From Candidatus Melainabacteria bacterium (GTDB lineage Bacteria; Cyanobacteriota; Vampirovibrionia; Obscuribacterales; Obscuribacteraceae): a stretch of DNA of 13,228 nt. Below, piece by piece: positions 1 through 7,704 of this stretch; the first letter of the stretch is position 1, and every line of letters starts with the position of its first letter. A program made the position numbers and the translations under genes. Below the pieces are notes generated by a model. The model saw nothing but the letters and a program-made list of their open reading frames with translations, ran no database searches and was not told where the DNA came from. Location of the stretch: positions 1 to 13,228 of the forward strand of contig JACMKL010000681.1 of NCBI GenBank assembly GCA_014380105.1, read 5' to 3'.

Positions 1-1368
1 ACAGTCTTCGATTTTCTGATGGCGAAATATATAACCTGATGCAATTAATTTTTCTGGCACGGCTTTGACGCCTTCCAAGAGACACTCTTTGCCCATCTGC
101 CCAAACATCACATTTACAAGGGCTGATGGGACCTTGAAGTTTTCAGGCATACCAATCACTTGCTCCATTGCCTGCGTGAATTGCTTATTGGTCACGTAAT
201 TTGGCGAGGTAACGTTGACCGGACCGTCTATTTTTTCAGTGAGCATGCAATGCTCGATAGCCTGCACAGCGTCATCAAGCGAAACCCAACTCATAGACTG
301 GCTGCCTGAGCCAATTTGTCCGCCCAGGCCAAGAGAAAACGGCGTCAACATTTTCTGTAAAGCGCCGCCATCTGGGCTCAGGATTACGCCCATGCGAAGA
401 TTGACGCAACGGATTTGGGCGTCGCGAGCCGGTTGAAGCGCACTTTCCCAGGCTTTACACACTTCTGACAAGAAGCCACGCCCGGCAGGCGAGCCTTCTG
501 TAGATTCAGCAGCCAGATCAGATTCGTAGAAATTGGCTCCTGATGCGGAAAGAACAACTTGAGGCGGTTCGTTTAGATAGGCTAAAAGCTTTGCTAGTCT
601 CTTTGTTGACTCAACGCGACTGTTTTTAATTAACGCTTTGCGGTCATGCGTCCAGGCTTTTTCGGCAATATTTGCGCCAGCCAAATGAATTACTGCATCA
701 AATCTCTCAACATTTAGCCGTTTTACAAGAGTATCCGGCGGATCAACCCTGGATGCGTCCCAAACAATTTCCGATGTACCTTTCACGTCTTCATTGCTTC
801 GAACGAGGCGACTGACTTGATGACCCTGTGTGCTCAAATAATTGACCAGAGCGCTGCCAAGCATCCCGTGTGAGCCTGTGATCAAAACTTTCTTGCGAGG
901 CTTATCAGAATTTCGCATGTAAGCAGCAAGGTCGCCCTTCAAAATGTCGTGACGGTAGCGAAACATGCGCTGAAAATCGCTGTCCATAAAACCCTGCATC
1001 AGTGGCTCAGACGCAACATGCAGAGGCAATCCAAAGCGAATGTCGTCGTGCATGGCACAACTTGAATCGCCGTGTTTCTCAAAAATGTGTTGGTGTTTCC
1101 AGAACATGAACGGACCTTTAGTCTGCTCATCAACAAAAATCTGGTTTGTGGCAAATTCAGTGATTTTGAATGCAAGCTCCATTGGCACGCCAAACTTGCG
1201 CACGGTCAATTGCACTTCAAAACCTTCCTCAAGCTTATTACCGCTGCCTTTTACGGCAACTTCGAGCCAGGGCGGCGTCAAGCGCTCGAAAGCGCGATTG
1301 CGCATATGCCAGTCGAAGAGAGTTTCAACCGGGCAATCGATTTCGGAGCGATAGACAAATTTTCTCAA
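1..1368 (-). CDS. SRPBCC + TIGR01777-type epimerase/SDR fusion protein (3' end cut by window edge)
   Basis: The reverse strand reads open for 456 codons from 1368 to the window edge. Residues about 4-145 resemble an SRPBCC (START/cyclase-like) ligand-binding domain, beginning with a CPVETLFDWH and LTPPW pattern. Residues about 158 onward are an atypical SDR/NAD-dependent epimerase domain of the TIGR01777 (YfcH/SDR39U1) kind: Rossmann motif GSHGMLG at 165-171, then VIHLAGANIAEKAW, SRVEST, a FLSEVCKAWE segment and MSWVSLDDAV. The last residues in view (VPEKLIASGY...) match the family's C-terminal DUF1731 region, so only a few to some tens of residues are missing. The start is TTG, 6 bases after an AGGGTGG ribosome binding site; an in-frame stop lies seven codons upstream. 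The N-terminal SRPBCC fusion is a known architecture. The substrate is unknown for the family. The gene is divergent from the TPR-photolyase pair. Confidence 0.9.
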   Translation of the reverse strand, partial: MRKFVYRSEIDCPVETLFDWHMRNRAFERLTPPWLEVAVKGSGNKLEEGFEVQLTVRKFGVPMELAFKITEFATNQIFVDEQTKGPFMFWKHQHIFEKHGDSSCAMHDDIRFGLPLHVASEPLMQGFMDSDFQRMFRYRHDILKGDLAAYMRNSDKPRKKVLITGSHGMLGSALVNYLSTQGHQVSRLVRSNEDVKGTSEIVWDASRVDPPDTLVKRLNVERFDAVIHLAGANIAEKAWTHDRKALIKNSRVESTKRLAKLLAYLNEPPQVVLSASGANFYESDLAAESTEGSPAGRGFLSEVCKAWESALQPARDAQIRCVNLRMGVILSPDGGALQKMLTPFSLGLGGQIGSGSQSMSWVSLDDAVQAIEHCMLTEKIDGPVNVTSPNYVTNKQFTQAMEQVIGMPENFKVPSALVNVMFGQMGKECLLEGVKAVPEKLIASGYIFRHQKIEDC

Positions 1369-1374
1369 GAGTTT

Positions 1375-1381
1375 CCACCCT
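1375..1381 (-). promoter_or_regulatory. Ribosome binding site for the SRPBCC-epimerase gene
   Basis: Read on the reverse strand the bases are AGGGTGG, 6 bases before a TTG codon at 1368-1366. No ATG or GTG lies between the in-frame upstream stop and this TTG, so the site decides the start. Confidence 0.6.
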
Positions 1382-1476
1382 GGAATCTAATATCTCAAAA
1401 ACGAAGTTTTGAAAGCTTATTCAGTGTAACCCGCCTGACTTTTCCGCGACCAATTTTCAAAATTCGACTGTAAGCA

Positions 1477-3066
1477 ATGGCAGAACTCATTTCAACGTGC
1501 ATAATTGTTATTGAGTCGCAGAAAGCTTCTGCTGACATCGGAGACTATTGGCGATTTGCGGCGATGAGTGATAGCTGGACAAAAAACGCTGAGAAGGGCG
1601 CTGCTGCTTTCCAGGCAGGCGACTTTGTCGAAGCGGAAAAGATGATGAGAGCGGCTTTGCTTGAAGCAGAGTCAGCCTCCGACCCTCTGACGCTCGCAAT
1701 TCTTCTCGACAACCTGGCAGAAGTTTTTTTCGAGCAATCTAGATTTGCTGACGCTGAACCACTCTACGTTCGCGCCCTCAAACTGAGAGAAGACAATCTT
1801 ATTCCAGGACACGAGGACATTGTCTCAAGCCTCAATAATTTGTCAGCCCTTTACTTTTTCATGGGCGAACATTCAAAAGCTGAGCCAATCTGCCGAAAAG
1901 TTACTGCCATGTATGCAAAAGCACTTGGGCCGGAACATCCGGAAGTAGCGACCAGCCTGAATAATCTCGGGCTACTCTACATGGCTCAAAATAAATACAC
2001 CGACGCCGAATCAATTTTCACAAAAGCATTTCGAATTCGCGAAAAGGCTCTTGGTCTGGACGATCCAGAGACAGCTTCATCATTGCATCAACTTGGCTTT
2101 GCATTGAAAGAGTTGAACAAACTAGATCAAGCGCGCCAATGCTTAGAGCGCGCTCTGCCTGTTATTGAAAATGCTCTCGGTCAAGAGTCTGCAGAAGTAG
2201 AGGCAATTACAACTTACTTATTGGAGATTTTGCGTTTGCAAGGACGGTCGCATGAAGCGACGCCATTCATCGAGAAAAAATTAGCAGCGAAGCAAATTAC
2301 CCTCGGACCAACCCACCCCGAAGTTGTTGCATTGATGAAGCATCTCGGCGACATGTATCTGAGCGAGCGTAAAAATAGCGAAGCTGAAAAACAATACAAG
2401 CGCATTCTCTCCATGAAAGAAAGAGCGCTCGGCAAGCAGCATCCGGAAGTTGCGGCCAGTTTGACCGACCTTGCTCGCGTCTATCAGGCTGACGGAAAAT
2501 TCGCGCAAGCCGAGACGCATTACAAAGACGCACTCTCAATTTCAGAGAAAGTTTTTGGCAGCGACCATTTTGAAATTTCAATTCATTTAGCCGATTTAGT
2601 CGGTTTTTATATAGCCTTCTCACGCTTTGCGGTTGCAGAACAGCACGCCCGAAGACTTTTAGAGATGAAACGGCGCTTGCTGGGCGAATTTGACAATGGT
2701 ATAGATCCAGCGATGTACAGTCTGGCCTTCTGCTATTTTCAACAAAATAAGCTGAAAGAAGCAGAGCCGCTATTCAGAAAATTAGTAGAGATGCGCGAGC
2801 GCGCAATTGGTAATGACGACCCAATGGTGGCGTCATGTCTTTTCCCACTTGCTGACATATTAAAGCGTCAGCAAATGTACGAAGATGCAGAGCCACTCTA
2901 TCAGAGAGCTATGGATATTCGCATGAAGAAGCTAGGACCTCAACATCCCGAAGTGGCGATTGTTTTAGAGGGCTATGCCGACCTTCTTGCCAAAACGTTC
3001 CGCGAAGCTGAAGCGGAGCACATGAAAAATTGCGCTAGAGGGATAAATGCCTCTCACAGAAAATAA
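1477..3066 (+). CDS. Kinesin-light-chain-type TPR repeat protein
   Basis: The 529-residue product is almost entirely tetratricopeptide repeats. After two less regular N-terminal units (about 33-106), ten consecutive 42-residue repeats run from 107 to 526. Many open with a [AT]LGPxHPEV-like loop and carry the TPR helix pattern LxxLGxxY...KxxEAExxYxxAL. This 42-residue spacing is typical of kinesin-light-chain/NPHP3-like bacterial TPR proteins, which act as protein-interaction scaffolds; the partner is unknown. No signal peptide or membrane segment is convincing, so it is probably cytoplasmic. The start is uncertain: ATG at 1477 gives 29 residues that match nothing repeat-like, while ATG at 1564 (MSDSWTKN) begins exactly where the TPR domain begins. 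Neither has a good ribosome binding site, and 1564 is a serious alternative. The stop overlaps the ribosome binding site of the photolyase gene, so the two are probably co-transcribed and may be translationally coupled. Confidence 0.88.
   Translation: MAELISTCIIVIESQKASADIGDYWRFAAMSDSWTKNAEKGAAAFQAGDFVEAEKMMRAALLEAESASDPLTLAILLDNLAEVFFEQSRFADAEPLYVRALKLREDNLIPGHEDIVSSLNNLSALYFFMGEHSKAEPICRKVTAMYAKALGPEHPEVATSLNNLGLLYMAQNKYTDAESIFTKAFRIREKALGLDDPETASSLHQLGFALKELNKLDQARQCLERALPVIENALGQESAEVEAITTYLLEILRLQGRSHEATPFIEKKLAAKQITLGPTHPEVVALMKHLGDMYLSERKNSEAEKQYKRILSMKERALGKQHPEVAASLTDLARVYQADGKFAQAETHYKDALSISEKVFGSDHFEISIHLADLVGFYIAFSRFAVAEQHARRLLEMKRRLLGEFDNGIDPAMYSLAFCYFQQNKLKEAEPLFRKLVEMRERAIGNDDPMVASCLFPLADILKRQQMYEDAEPLYQRAMDIRMKKLGPQHPEVAIVLEGYADLLAKTFREAEAEHMKNCARGINASHRK
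1518..1532. repeat. Short inverted repeat near the TPR gene start
   Basis: GCAGAA and TTCTGC are perfect complements separated by AGC. If translation starts at 1564 this lies in the leader, 31 bases upstream of the start, and could be an operator half-site pair or weak hairpin. If translation starts at 1477 it is coding. A six-base arm is short enough to arise by chance. Confidence 0.25.
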
Positions 3067-3069
3067 GGA
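3065..3069 (+). promoter_or_regulatory. Ribosome binding site for photolyase, overlapping the TPR stop codon
   Basis: AAGGA begins inside the TAA stop of the TPR gene (3064-3066) and lies 9 bases before the TTG at 3079. The photolyase frame has an in-frame TAA at 3064 and no ATG or GTG in between, which leaves TTG 3079 as the start. ATGs at 3069 and 3074 are in other frames. Confidence 0.65.
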
Positions 3070-3078
3070 TGGTATGCT

Positions 3079-4530
3079 TTGCCGCCCAGTGCATCGCCAG
3101 TTGTTGTCTGGTTTCGCCAAGATCTGAGAGTTGAGGACAATCCAGCCTTAGTCAACGCAGTCGAAAGAGGTGGTCCAGTGATACCACTCTTTATCTGGTC
3201 GCCCGCCGAAGAGGGCAACTGGGAGTCTGGCGGTGCTACGAAATGGTGGCTTCACCACTCGCTTGAAAATTTAAGTGAAACGTTAAAAAAACTCGGCTCG
3301 CCCTTAATTTTGAGAGAGGGTGACAGCTTAAAAGCTTTGCGTAAAGTAATTAAGGAAACCGGTGCTGGAGCGGTTTTTTGGAATCGCCGCTACGAGCCAA
3401 GCACAATTGAGAGAGACAAAAATATCAAAAGCTCGCTCAAAGACGACGGCATTGATGTCCAAAGTTTTAACGGCAGTTTATTGTTCGAGCCATGGCAAAT
3501 TATGAATGGCAAAAATGAACCATACAAAGTCTTTACCGCTTTCTACAAAAATGCTACAGCTCTAATCACGCCGCCCACGCCTTTAGACAGGCTGGACAAA
3601 TTACCTAAACCAAAAGAAAAAATCGAAAGTCTCGCTGTTTCTGATCTCAAATTGATGCCAAAAATAAAATGGTATCTCGGCATGACAGAAGAATGGACGC
3701 CAGGCGAACGTGGTGCCAAAGAAAATCTAGACAATTTCATCGATGGTGTCGTTGACGATTACATCGGTGATAGAAATATTCCGTCTGTAGTTGGCACTTC
3801 AAAAATCTCTCCTTATCTGCATTTCGGCGAAATCAGTCCGCGACAAGTTTGGTACGCCGTAAAAGCAAAAGACAAAACTTCCGCCGGACGTGATGGCAAA
3901 AATACCTATCTCAAAGAAATAGTTTGGCGAGAATTTGCTTATCATTTGATTTACCATTTTCCGCATACCGCAGAAAAACCCTTGCGTCCGGAATTTGAAA
4001 AATTCCCGTGGCGCGACGACAAGGCATTATTAGAAGCCTGGCAGAAAGGGATGACCGGATATCCGCTCGTAGACGCCGGCATGAGAGAGCTGTGGCACAC
4101 CGGTTGGATGCACAATCGCATTCGCATGGTGGTTGCGTCATTTCTAGTTAAAGATTTGATCTTACCCTGGCAGGAAGGCGCAAAGTGGTTTTGGGACACT
4201 TTAGTAGATGCGGACCTCGCCAGTAATACATTAGGCTGGCAGTGGTCTGCCGGCTGTGGTGCTGATGCTGCGCCATATTTCAGAGTCTTTAATCCAATTT
4301 TGCAAAGCGAGAAATTTGATCCAAAAGGCAAATACATCAGAAAGTGGGTGCCCGAAATAGCAAAACTCGAAGATAAATGGATACATAAACCATGGGAAGC
4401 ACCGGAGCTTCTTCTTAAAGCTGCCGGTGTCGAACTCGGTAAGACCTATCCAAAACCCATTGTTGATCACAGTTTTGCTCGCAACCGCGCTCTTGAAGCA
4501 TTCAAACAAATTAAGAGCAAGTCGGAATAA
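3079..4530 (+). CDS. phr: Deoxyribodipyrimidine photolyase (class I CPD photolyase)
   Basis: The 483-residue protein is full length for a class I photolyase, which uses blue light to split cyclobutane pyrimidine dimers in DNA. The N-terminal antenna-cofactor domain starts with VVWFRQDLRVEDNPAL. The FAD-binding domain shows GTSKISPYLHFGEISPR (239-255), GYPLVDAGMREL and TGWMHNRIRM, and the signature DADLASN-x-x-GWQW (377-389) followed by DAAPYFRVFNP. By alignment to E. coli PhrB as remembered, N383 matches the flavin-contacting Asn378, and W387, W364 and W311 match the electron-transfer triad W382, W359 and W306, so the enzyme looks photoreducible and active. The antenna cofactor (MTHF or other) cannot be told from this. 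Start is TTG. It follows the TPR gene by 12 bases and ends directly against tspO on the other strand. A cryptochrome role is less likely given the intact repair residues. Confidence 0.96.
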   Translation: MPPSASPVVVWFRQDLRVEDNPALVNAVERGGPVIPLFIWSPAEEGNWESGGATKWWLHHSLENLSETLKKLGSPLILREGDSLKALRKVIKETGAGAVFWNRRYEPSTIERDKNIKSSLKDDGIDVQSFNGSLLFEPWQIMNGKNEPYKVFTAFYKNATALITPPTPLDRLDKLPKPKEKIESLAVSDLKLMPKIKWYLGMTEEWTPGERGAKENLDNFIDGVVDDYIGDRNIPSVVGTSKISPYLHFGEISPRQVWYAVKAKDKTSAGRDGKNTYLKEIVWREFAYHLIYHFPHTAEKPLRPEFEKFPWRDDKALLEAWQKGMTGYPLVDAGMRELWHTGWMHNRIRMVVASFLVKDLILPWQEGAKWFWDTLVDADLASNTLGWQWSAGCGADAAPYFRVFNPILQSEKFDPKGKYIRKWVPEIAKLEDKWIHKPWEAPELLLKAAGVELGKTYPKPIVDHSFARNRALEAFKQIKSKSE

Positions 4531-5067
4531 TTAGTGCGCGATTGGCGTTTTCTTTGCTGGAAATATTGGAGCGTGCAATTTAGTTTTTGCAGGTGAATTA
4601 TCGCAGACGATGCGGTAGTTCAAGACGAGTGCAAACGACACCCACAAGAGATAAGGCAGGAGCATTAGTCCAGCTTCGAAGGAAATTGCAGCAAAGGTGA
4701 GCGCTGTGGATGCAACTGCAATCCAGAGCAAAACAATTGTAACTAGCCCACGAGTGGGATTTCGTTGCCCAAAGAAAACAATTGACCAACCCATATTCAA
4801 AATCAGTTGCAGCGCAAAAAGAGTCGCCGGCAATGCTATTTGCTCTTTGGTGCCTTGCGTCAAAATAGTGGCAAGCGAGATTCCCATTAGGTAATACAGC
4901 ACAGACCAGACCACTGGAAACACCCATGATGGCGGTGTGAATGCAGGTTTTGAAAGTGATGGATACCAGGTGTCAACTGATTGCTCGGTGTAGTGACTTC
5001 CGACTGCCGCAGCAACGAAACACAGAAGAACTGATACAAAAAATACAAATGGCTCAAGTAAGTTCAT
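4531..5067 (-). CDS. tspO: TspO/MBR family membrane protein (tryptophan-rich sensory protein)
   Basis: The 178-residue protein has five hydrophobic segments (about 5-27, 46-69, 80-99, 107-129 and 133-154), as in TspO. Family motifs are clear: WYPSLSKPAFTPPSWVF from residue 34, then an LNMGWSIVFF segment around W94, and LPYLLWVSFALVLN at 137-150. TspO proteins bind porphyrins and other tetrapyrroles or sterols in the membrane; in Rhodobacter TspO tunes pigment gene expression in response to oxygen and light. Here a polar, basic tail of about 24 residues follows the last helix, longer than usual. The ATG start has a GAGG ribosome binding site 9 bases upstream. It is convergent with phr, with no base between the two stop codons. 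It lies 90 bases downstream of the exported TPR gene on the same strand and could have its own promoter or be read through from mutS. Confidence 0.95.
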   Translation of the reverse strand: MNLLEPFVFFVSVLLCFVAAAVGSHYTEQSVDTWYPSLSKPAFTPPSWVFPVVWSVLYYLMGISLATILTQGTKEQIALPATLFALQLILNMGWSIVFFGQRNPTRGLVTIVLLWIAVASTALTFAAISFEAGLMLLPYLLWVSFALVLNYRIVCDNSPAKTKLHAPIFPAKKTPIAH

Positions 5068-5083
5068 TGTGCTTAACCTCGTT

Positions 5084-5159
5084 GCGGAACCCGCCTACTG
5101 GCTAAATAGACGCCTTAAGCAAAGTTAAGTTCCGCGAACGAGATGCAAAAGATGGAACT
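5084..5159 (-). promoter_or_regulatory. Three mutually complementary segments between the TPR gene stop and tspO
   Basis: In the leftward transcript the order is AGTTCC (5159-5154, starting inside the TAG stop of the TPR gene), then GCGGAACT (5135-5128), then GTTCCGC (5090-5084), which ends 16 bases before the tspO start and just ahead of its ribosome binding site. The middle segment can pair with the first (6 pairs, loop of about 18) or with the third (7 pairs, loop of about 38), but not both. This is the layout of an attenuator or terminator/leader switch. The arms are short, no U-run follows either hairpin, and chance is possible. Confidence 0.3.
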
Positions 5160-7689
5160 AATTGTTTTTTTGTTCAAGCTCTGCAATCAGCGCTTCTTCG
5201 CGCTTTATTTCTTCAACCGCCGACTGCTTACGCAGCGATTCTAAGTACGAACGATGTGCCTCCATCCAACCAGGATAGAGATCTACAGCCTTCCTCAGAC
5301 TGCTGGATGCTTCCTTGTATGTCCCGTCAGCCAATTGCGCGTCACCCATCAGGACATAGGCAGCCGCATAATACGGATTATATTCCAATGCCTTCTTAGC
5401 GCGAACTACAGCCTCTTTCGAATCTCCGCCCTTTAAATAAACACGTCCAAGCAAAACGTGTGCAGCTGGAGATTTGCTATATGCCTCGACTGCTTTATTG
5501 GCTGTTTCAAGAATTCCTTTTCCGTCCTTCCCTATCTTTAATTGAGCTTCCGCTACGGCTATCCAGGCGTCAGACCTTTGTTGGTAATTGTCGTCTTTCA
5601 CTTCTGTAGCTTTCCGGGCTAGCGCTAAAGCTGAGTCCAGATCTCCTTTTGCAAGAGATGCTCGCGACTTGACCAGATAAGCTTGGGACTGGAGAGACAC
5701 ATCGAGAGTGGTCGGATCTTCCGGTAAAAGACCGAGTGCATAATCAACTTTGCCTGCTTTCACAAGAGCTTCTGCAGTCGCTACAGCTTCCTTTTCTTTG
5801 TCTTCCTTAGACAATCTACCGTAAGCGAGAATCAAGCTGTCTCCGGTCGATTTGGTCAAGTCGCGCACGGCCTTTGCGCGAGCAAGCATATAAAGATCGA
5901 AATTGTTCTGCGATGTATTTCTGGTCAAAAGGCTAATTGCATCATATTGCCCGACCGCATCGGCAAAGCGGCCTTCATCAACTAACAATCCGGCAAGCGA
6001 GCGCATTACGTCAGTTCGTGACGGACCAATTGTCTGTTGTCCTGCCGGACTTAGCTGCTGCAAGGCAAGTGCCGTCACAAACGCAGCTTCCGCCTTCATA
6101 TAATCGTCGTCTTGAGCGTAGCAATATCCGAGCGCAACTAAGTCAGAAACAGAAGAAGCATTGACGTTGAGCGCGTGAGTATAAGCTCTTGCCGCAGCCG
6201 TCCATTCTCTCTTACCAATGTAAATAGAACCGAGTCGACGCCATGGTTCTGGGTCGGTATTTGTCATACCGGCAGCTTCTTTATACTGCTCTATAGATAG
6301 ATCTACTTGCTTGTTGAGCAAATAAGCTTGCGCCAATTCCATACGAGCGCGATGATCTTTTGGTTTGCGTTCGCACAATCTTTTCCCTTCGAGAATCAAA
6401 TCGTCAAAACGCTTTTCCAAGGCAAGAATTCTATAAAGCTTATCGTGGGCAGCGACATTATCAGGCTCGAGTTTAAGAGCCTCGGAGAGGTTTTCGGCAG
6501 CGCGATTATTATTGCCAGCCAGAACATTCATGTTGGACAATTCAATTAGCTCAAAGGCTTTGTCTTTACTTAGCTCGACAGCCTTCTGCTGATCAGCAAT
6601 TGCGCTATTCAAATTACCCTGAAAGCTTTTGATAGACGCGCGACTTCTGAAATAGCGCGGGTTTGTGCCATCAATATCAATCGCTTTCTGCAACACTTCA
6701 GAGGCATCGCGCAGACGCCATTGTTCGGTATAAATCTGGGCAAGGCGATAATGATTGGAAGCCATTTTATTGTTGGCAGCAATCGCACTTTTAGCAGCGT
6801 CAATGGCGCCGTCGAAATCATTACGCGCAAGTCTCAGGTCGACTAATGCATCTTGAGCTTCTGTCATAGTAGGCTCGATCAGAAGCGCGCGAGAATAAGC
6901 TTCCTCAGCCTTGGACGTGTCTTCCAACCAGCGTTGTTCAAGGTATCCGAGTGTTCGAAATCCCCAGGCAAAACGCGGATCGAGCTCAACAGCCTTCTCA
7001 GAGTAAGCGACTGCTACTGATGCCTTACCTTGTTTGGCAGTCACCAGTGATAGGGCAAAATTAGCGAGTGGGTCTCTGCCAAATTGAGGCGGTAAGGTCA
7101 ACAATAATTTCTCGGCGACTTCGAATTTTCCTTCGAGCGTGAGATAAAACGCTTTGACCAAAAGTGTGTAAGGGCTGGTGGATTGTTGCTTCTCGCAATC
7201 ATCTGCAAGTTTCTTCAGTTCATCATTCTTGCCCAAATAAAGATAGGCAAATGCCAGCCAGGCATTATCGCGATTTACGTCTGTCTCTTTTGAGACCTTT
7301 TTCTCAAGGGCAATACTGGCGTCTTTCCAGCGTCCTTGATTGATCAGACTTCCAATTGCGCTCGGCAGTCCAATTGTACTTAGTGGTTGATCGGCGCTCG
7401 AGCCTGATTCCAATTTTGTGACTTTGTTATCTTTAGCGTCTTTGTTATCTTTCGGAGGCTTGGCGGCTTTCTCTACATTGGAAGACTTTTCAGCTTTCGC
7501 CTTCTTCTCAGCTTTGGGAGCCTTTTCCTTTTTCACGCTTTCTTTCTTCGAGGATTCTTCAGCCATCGCCAGGAGAGGCATTGCGGACTGGCAAGCAAAA
7601 CTAACACTCAGTGCTAAAGCAATAGAACGAGCGCTTCGGATGTCACTGGTGCCAAGATTGACACTATCTAAATTGAATGCCTTAAACAT
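5158..7689 (-). CDS. Large exported TPR repeat protein with Lys-rich N-terminal stalk
   Basis: The 843-residue protein begins with a long signal peptide (RSARSIALALSVSF core, likely cleaved after AMA at 43). A highly charged Lys/Ala/Glu/Asp stretch follows at about 48-92, including KDNKDAKDNK. From about 110 to 825 it is a TPR solenoid with many 34-residue units, for example AYSEKAVELDPRFAWGFRTL, AYSRALLIEPTMTEAQDALV and AKKALEYNPYYAAAYVLMGD. It ends in a Glu/Lys-rich, possibly coiled tail. It is probably a periplasmic or surface scaffold; the client is unknown. It is not the kinesin-light-chain 42-residue type seen at 1477. The start has an AGAGGA ribosome binding site 4 bases upstream, and mutS ends only 15 bases before it, so it is very likely the second gene of a mutS operon. 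That pairing of DNA repair with an exported protein is functionally unexplained. Confidence 0.9.
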   Translation of the reverse strand: MFKAFNLDSVNLGTSDIRSARSIALALSVSFACQSAMPLLAMAEESSKKESVKKEKAPKAEKKAKAEKSSNVEKAAKPPKDNKDAKDNKVTKLESGSSADQPLSTIGLPSAIGSLINQGRWKDASIALEKKVSKETDVNRDNAWLAFAYLYLGKNDELKKLADDCEKQQSTSPYTLLVKAFYLTLEGKFEVAEKLLLTLPPQFGRDPLANFALSLVTAKQGKASVAVAYSEKAVELDPRFAWGFRTLGYLEQRWLEDTSKAEEAYSRALLIEPTMTEAQDALVDLRLARNDFDGAIDAAKSAIAANNKMASNHYRLAQIYTEQWRLRDASEVLQKAIDIDGTNPRYFRSRASIKSFQGNLNSAIADQQKAVELSKDKAFELIELSNMNVLAGNNNRAAENLSEALKLEPDNVAAHDKLYRILALEKRFDDLILEGKRLCERKPKDHRARMELAQAYLLNKQVDLSIEQYKEAAGMTNTDPEPWRRLGSIYIGKREWTAAARAYTHALNVNASSVSDLVALGYCYAQDDDYMKAEAAFVTALALQQLSPAGQQTIGPSRTDVMRSLAGLLVDEGRFADAVGQYDAISLLTRNTSQNNFDLYMLARAKAVRDLTKSTGDSLILAYGRLSKEDKEKEAVATAEALVKAGKVDYALGLLPEDPTTLDVSLQSQAYLVKSRASLAKGDLDSALALARKATEVKDDNYQQRSDAWIAVAEAQLKIGKDGKGILETANKAVEAYSKSPAAHVLLGRVYLKGGDSKEAVVRAKKALEYNPYYAAAYVLMGDAQLADGTYKEASSSLRKAVDLYPGWMEAHRSYLESLRKQSAVEEIKREEALIAELEQKNN

Positions 7690-7693
7690 GTTT

Positions 7694-7699
7694 TCCTCT
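7694..7699 (-). promoter_or_regulatory. Ribosome binding site of the exported TPR gene
   Basis: On the reverse strand AGAGGA lies 4 bases before the ATG at 7689, inside the 15-base gap after the mutS stop. It supports this start and a shared transcript. Confidence 0.6.
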
Positions 7700-7704
7700 A
7701 TTTA

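Noticed and set aside
1072..1473. 133-residue open frame on the plus strand opposite the epimerase gene, with other plus-strand frames at 1040-1354 and 1170-1412
   Set aside because: They lie antisense to a gene with continuous, well-conserved domain motifs. Their translations show no domain pattern and no ribosome binding site stands out.
1477..3066. Repeat array at DNA level with 126-base period
   Set aside because: The periodicity is that of the encoded 42-residue TPR units, which have diverged; it is not a satellite or CRISPR array.
3079..4530. Cryptochrome instead of photolyase
   Set aside because: The FAD site, the tryptophan triad and the Asn at 383 match repair-active class I enzymes.
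5158..7689. Kinesin-light-chain-type assignment for the large TPR protein
   Set aside because: Its repeats are ordinary 34-residue TPRs, with no 42-residue spacing or LGPxHPEV loops.
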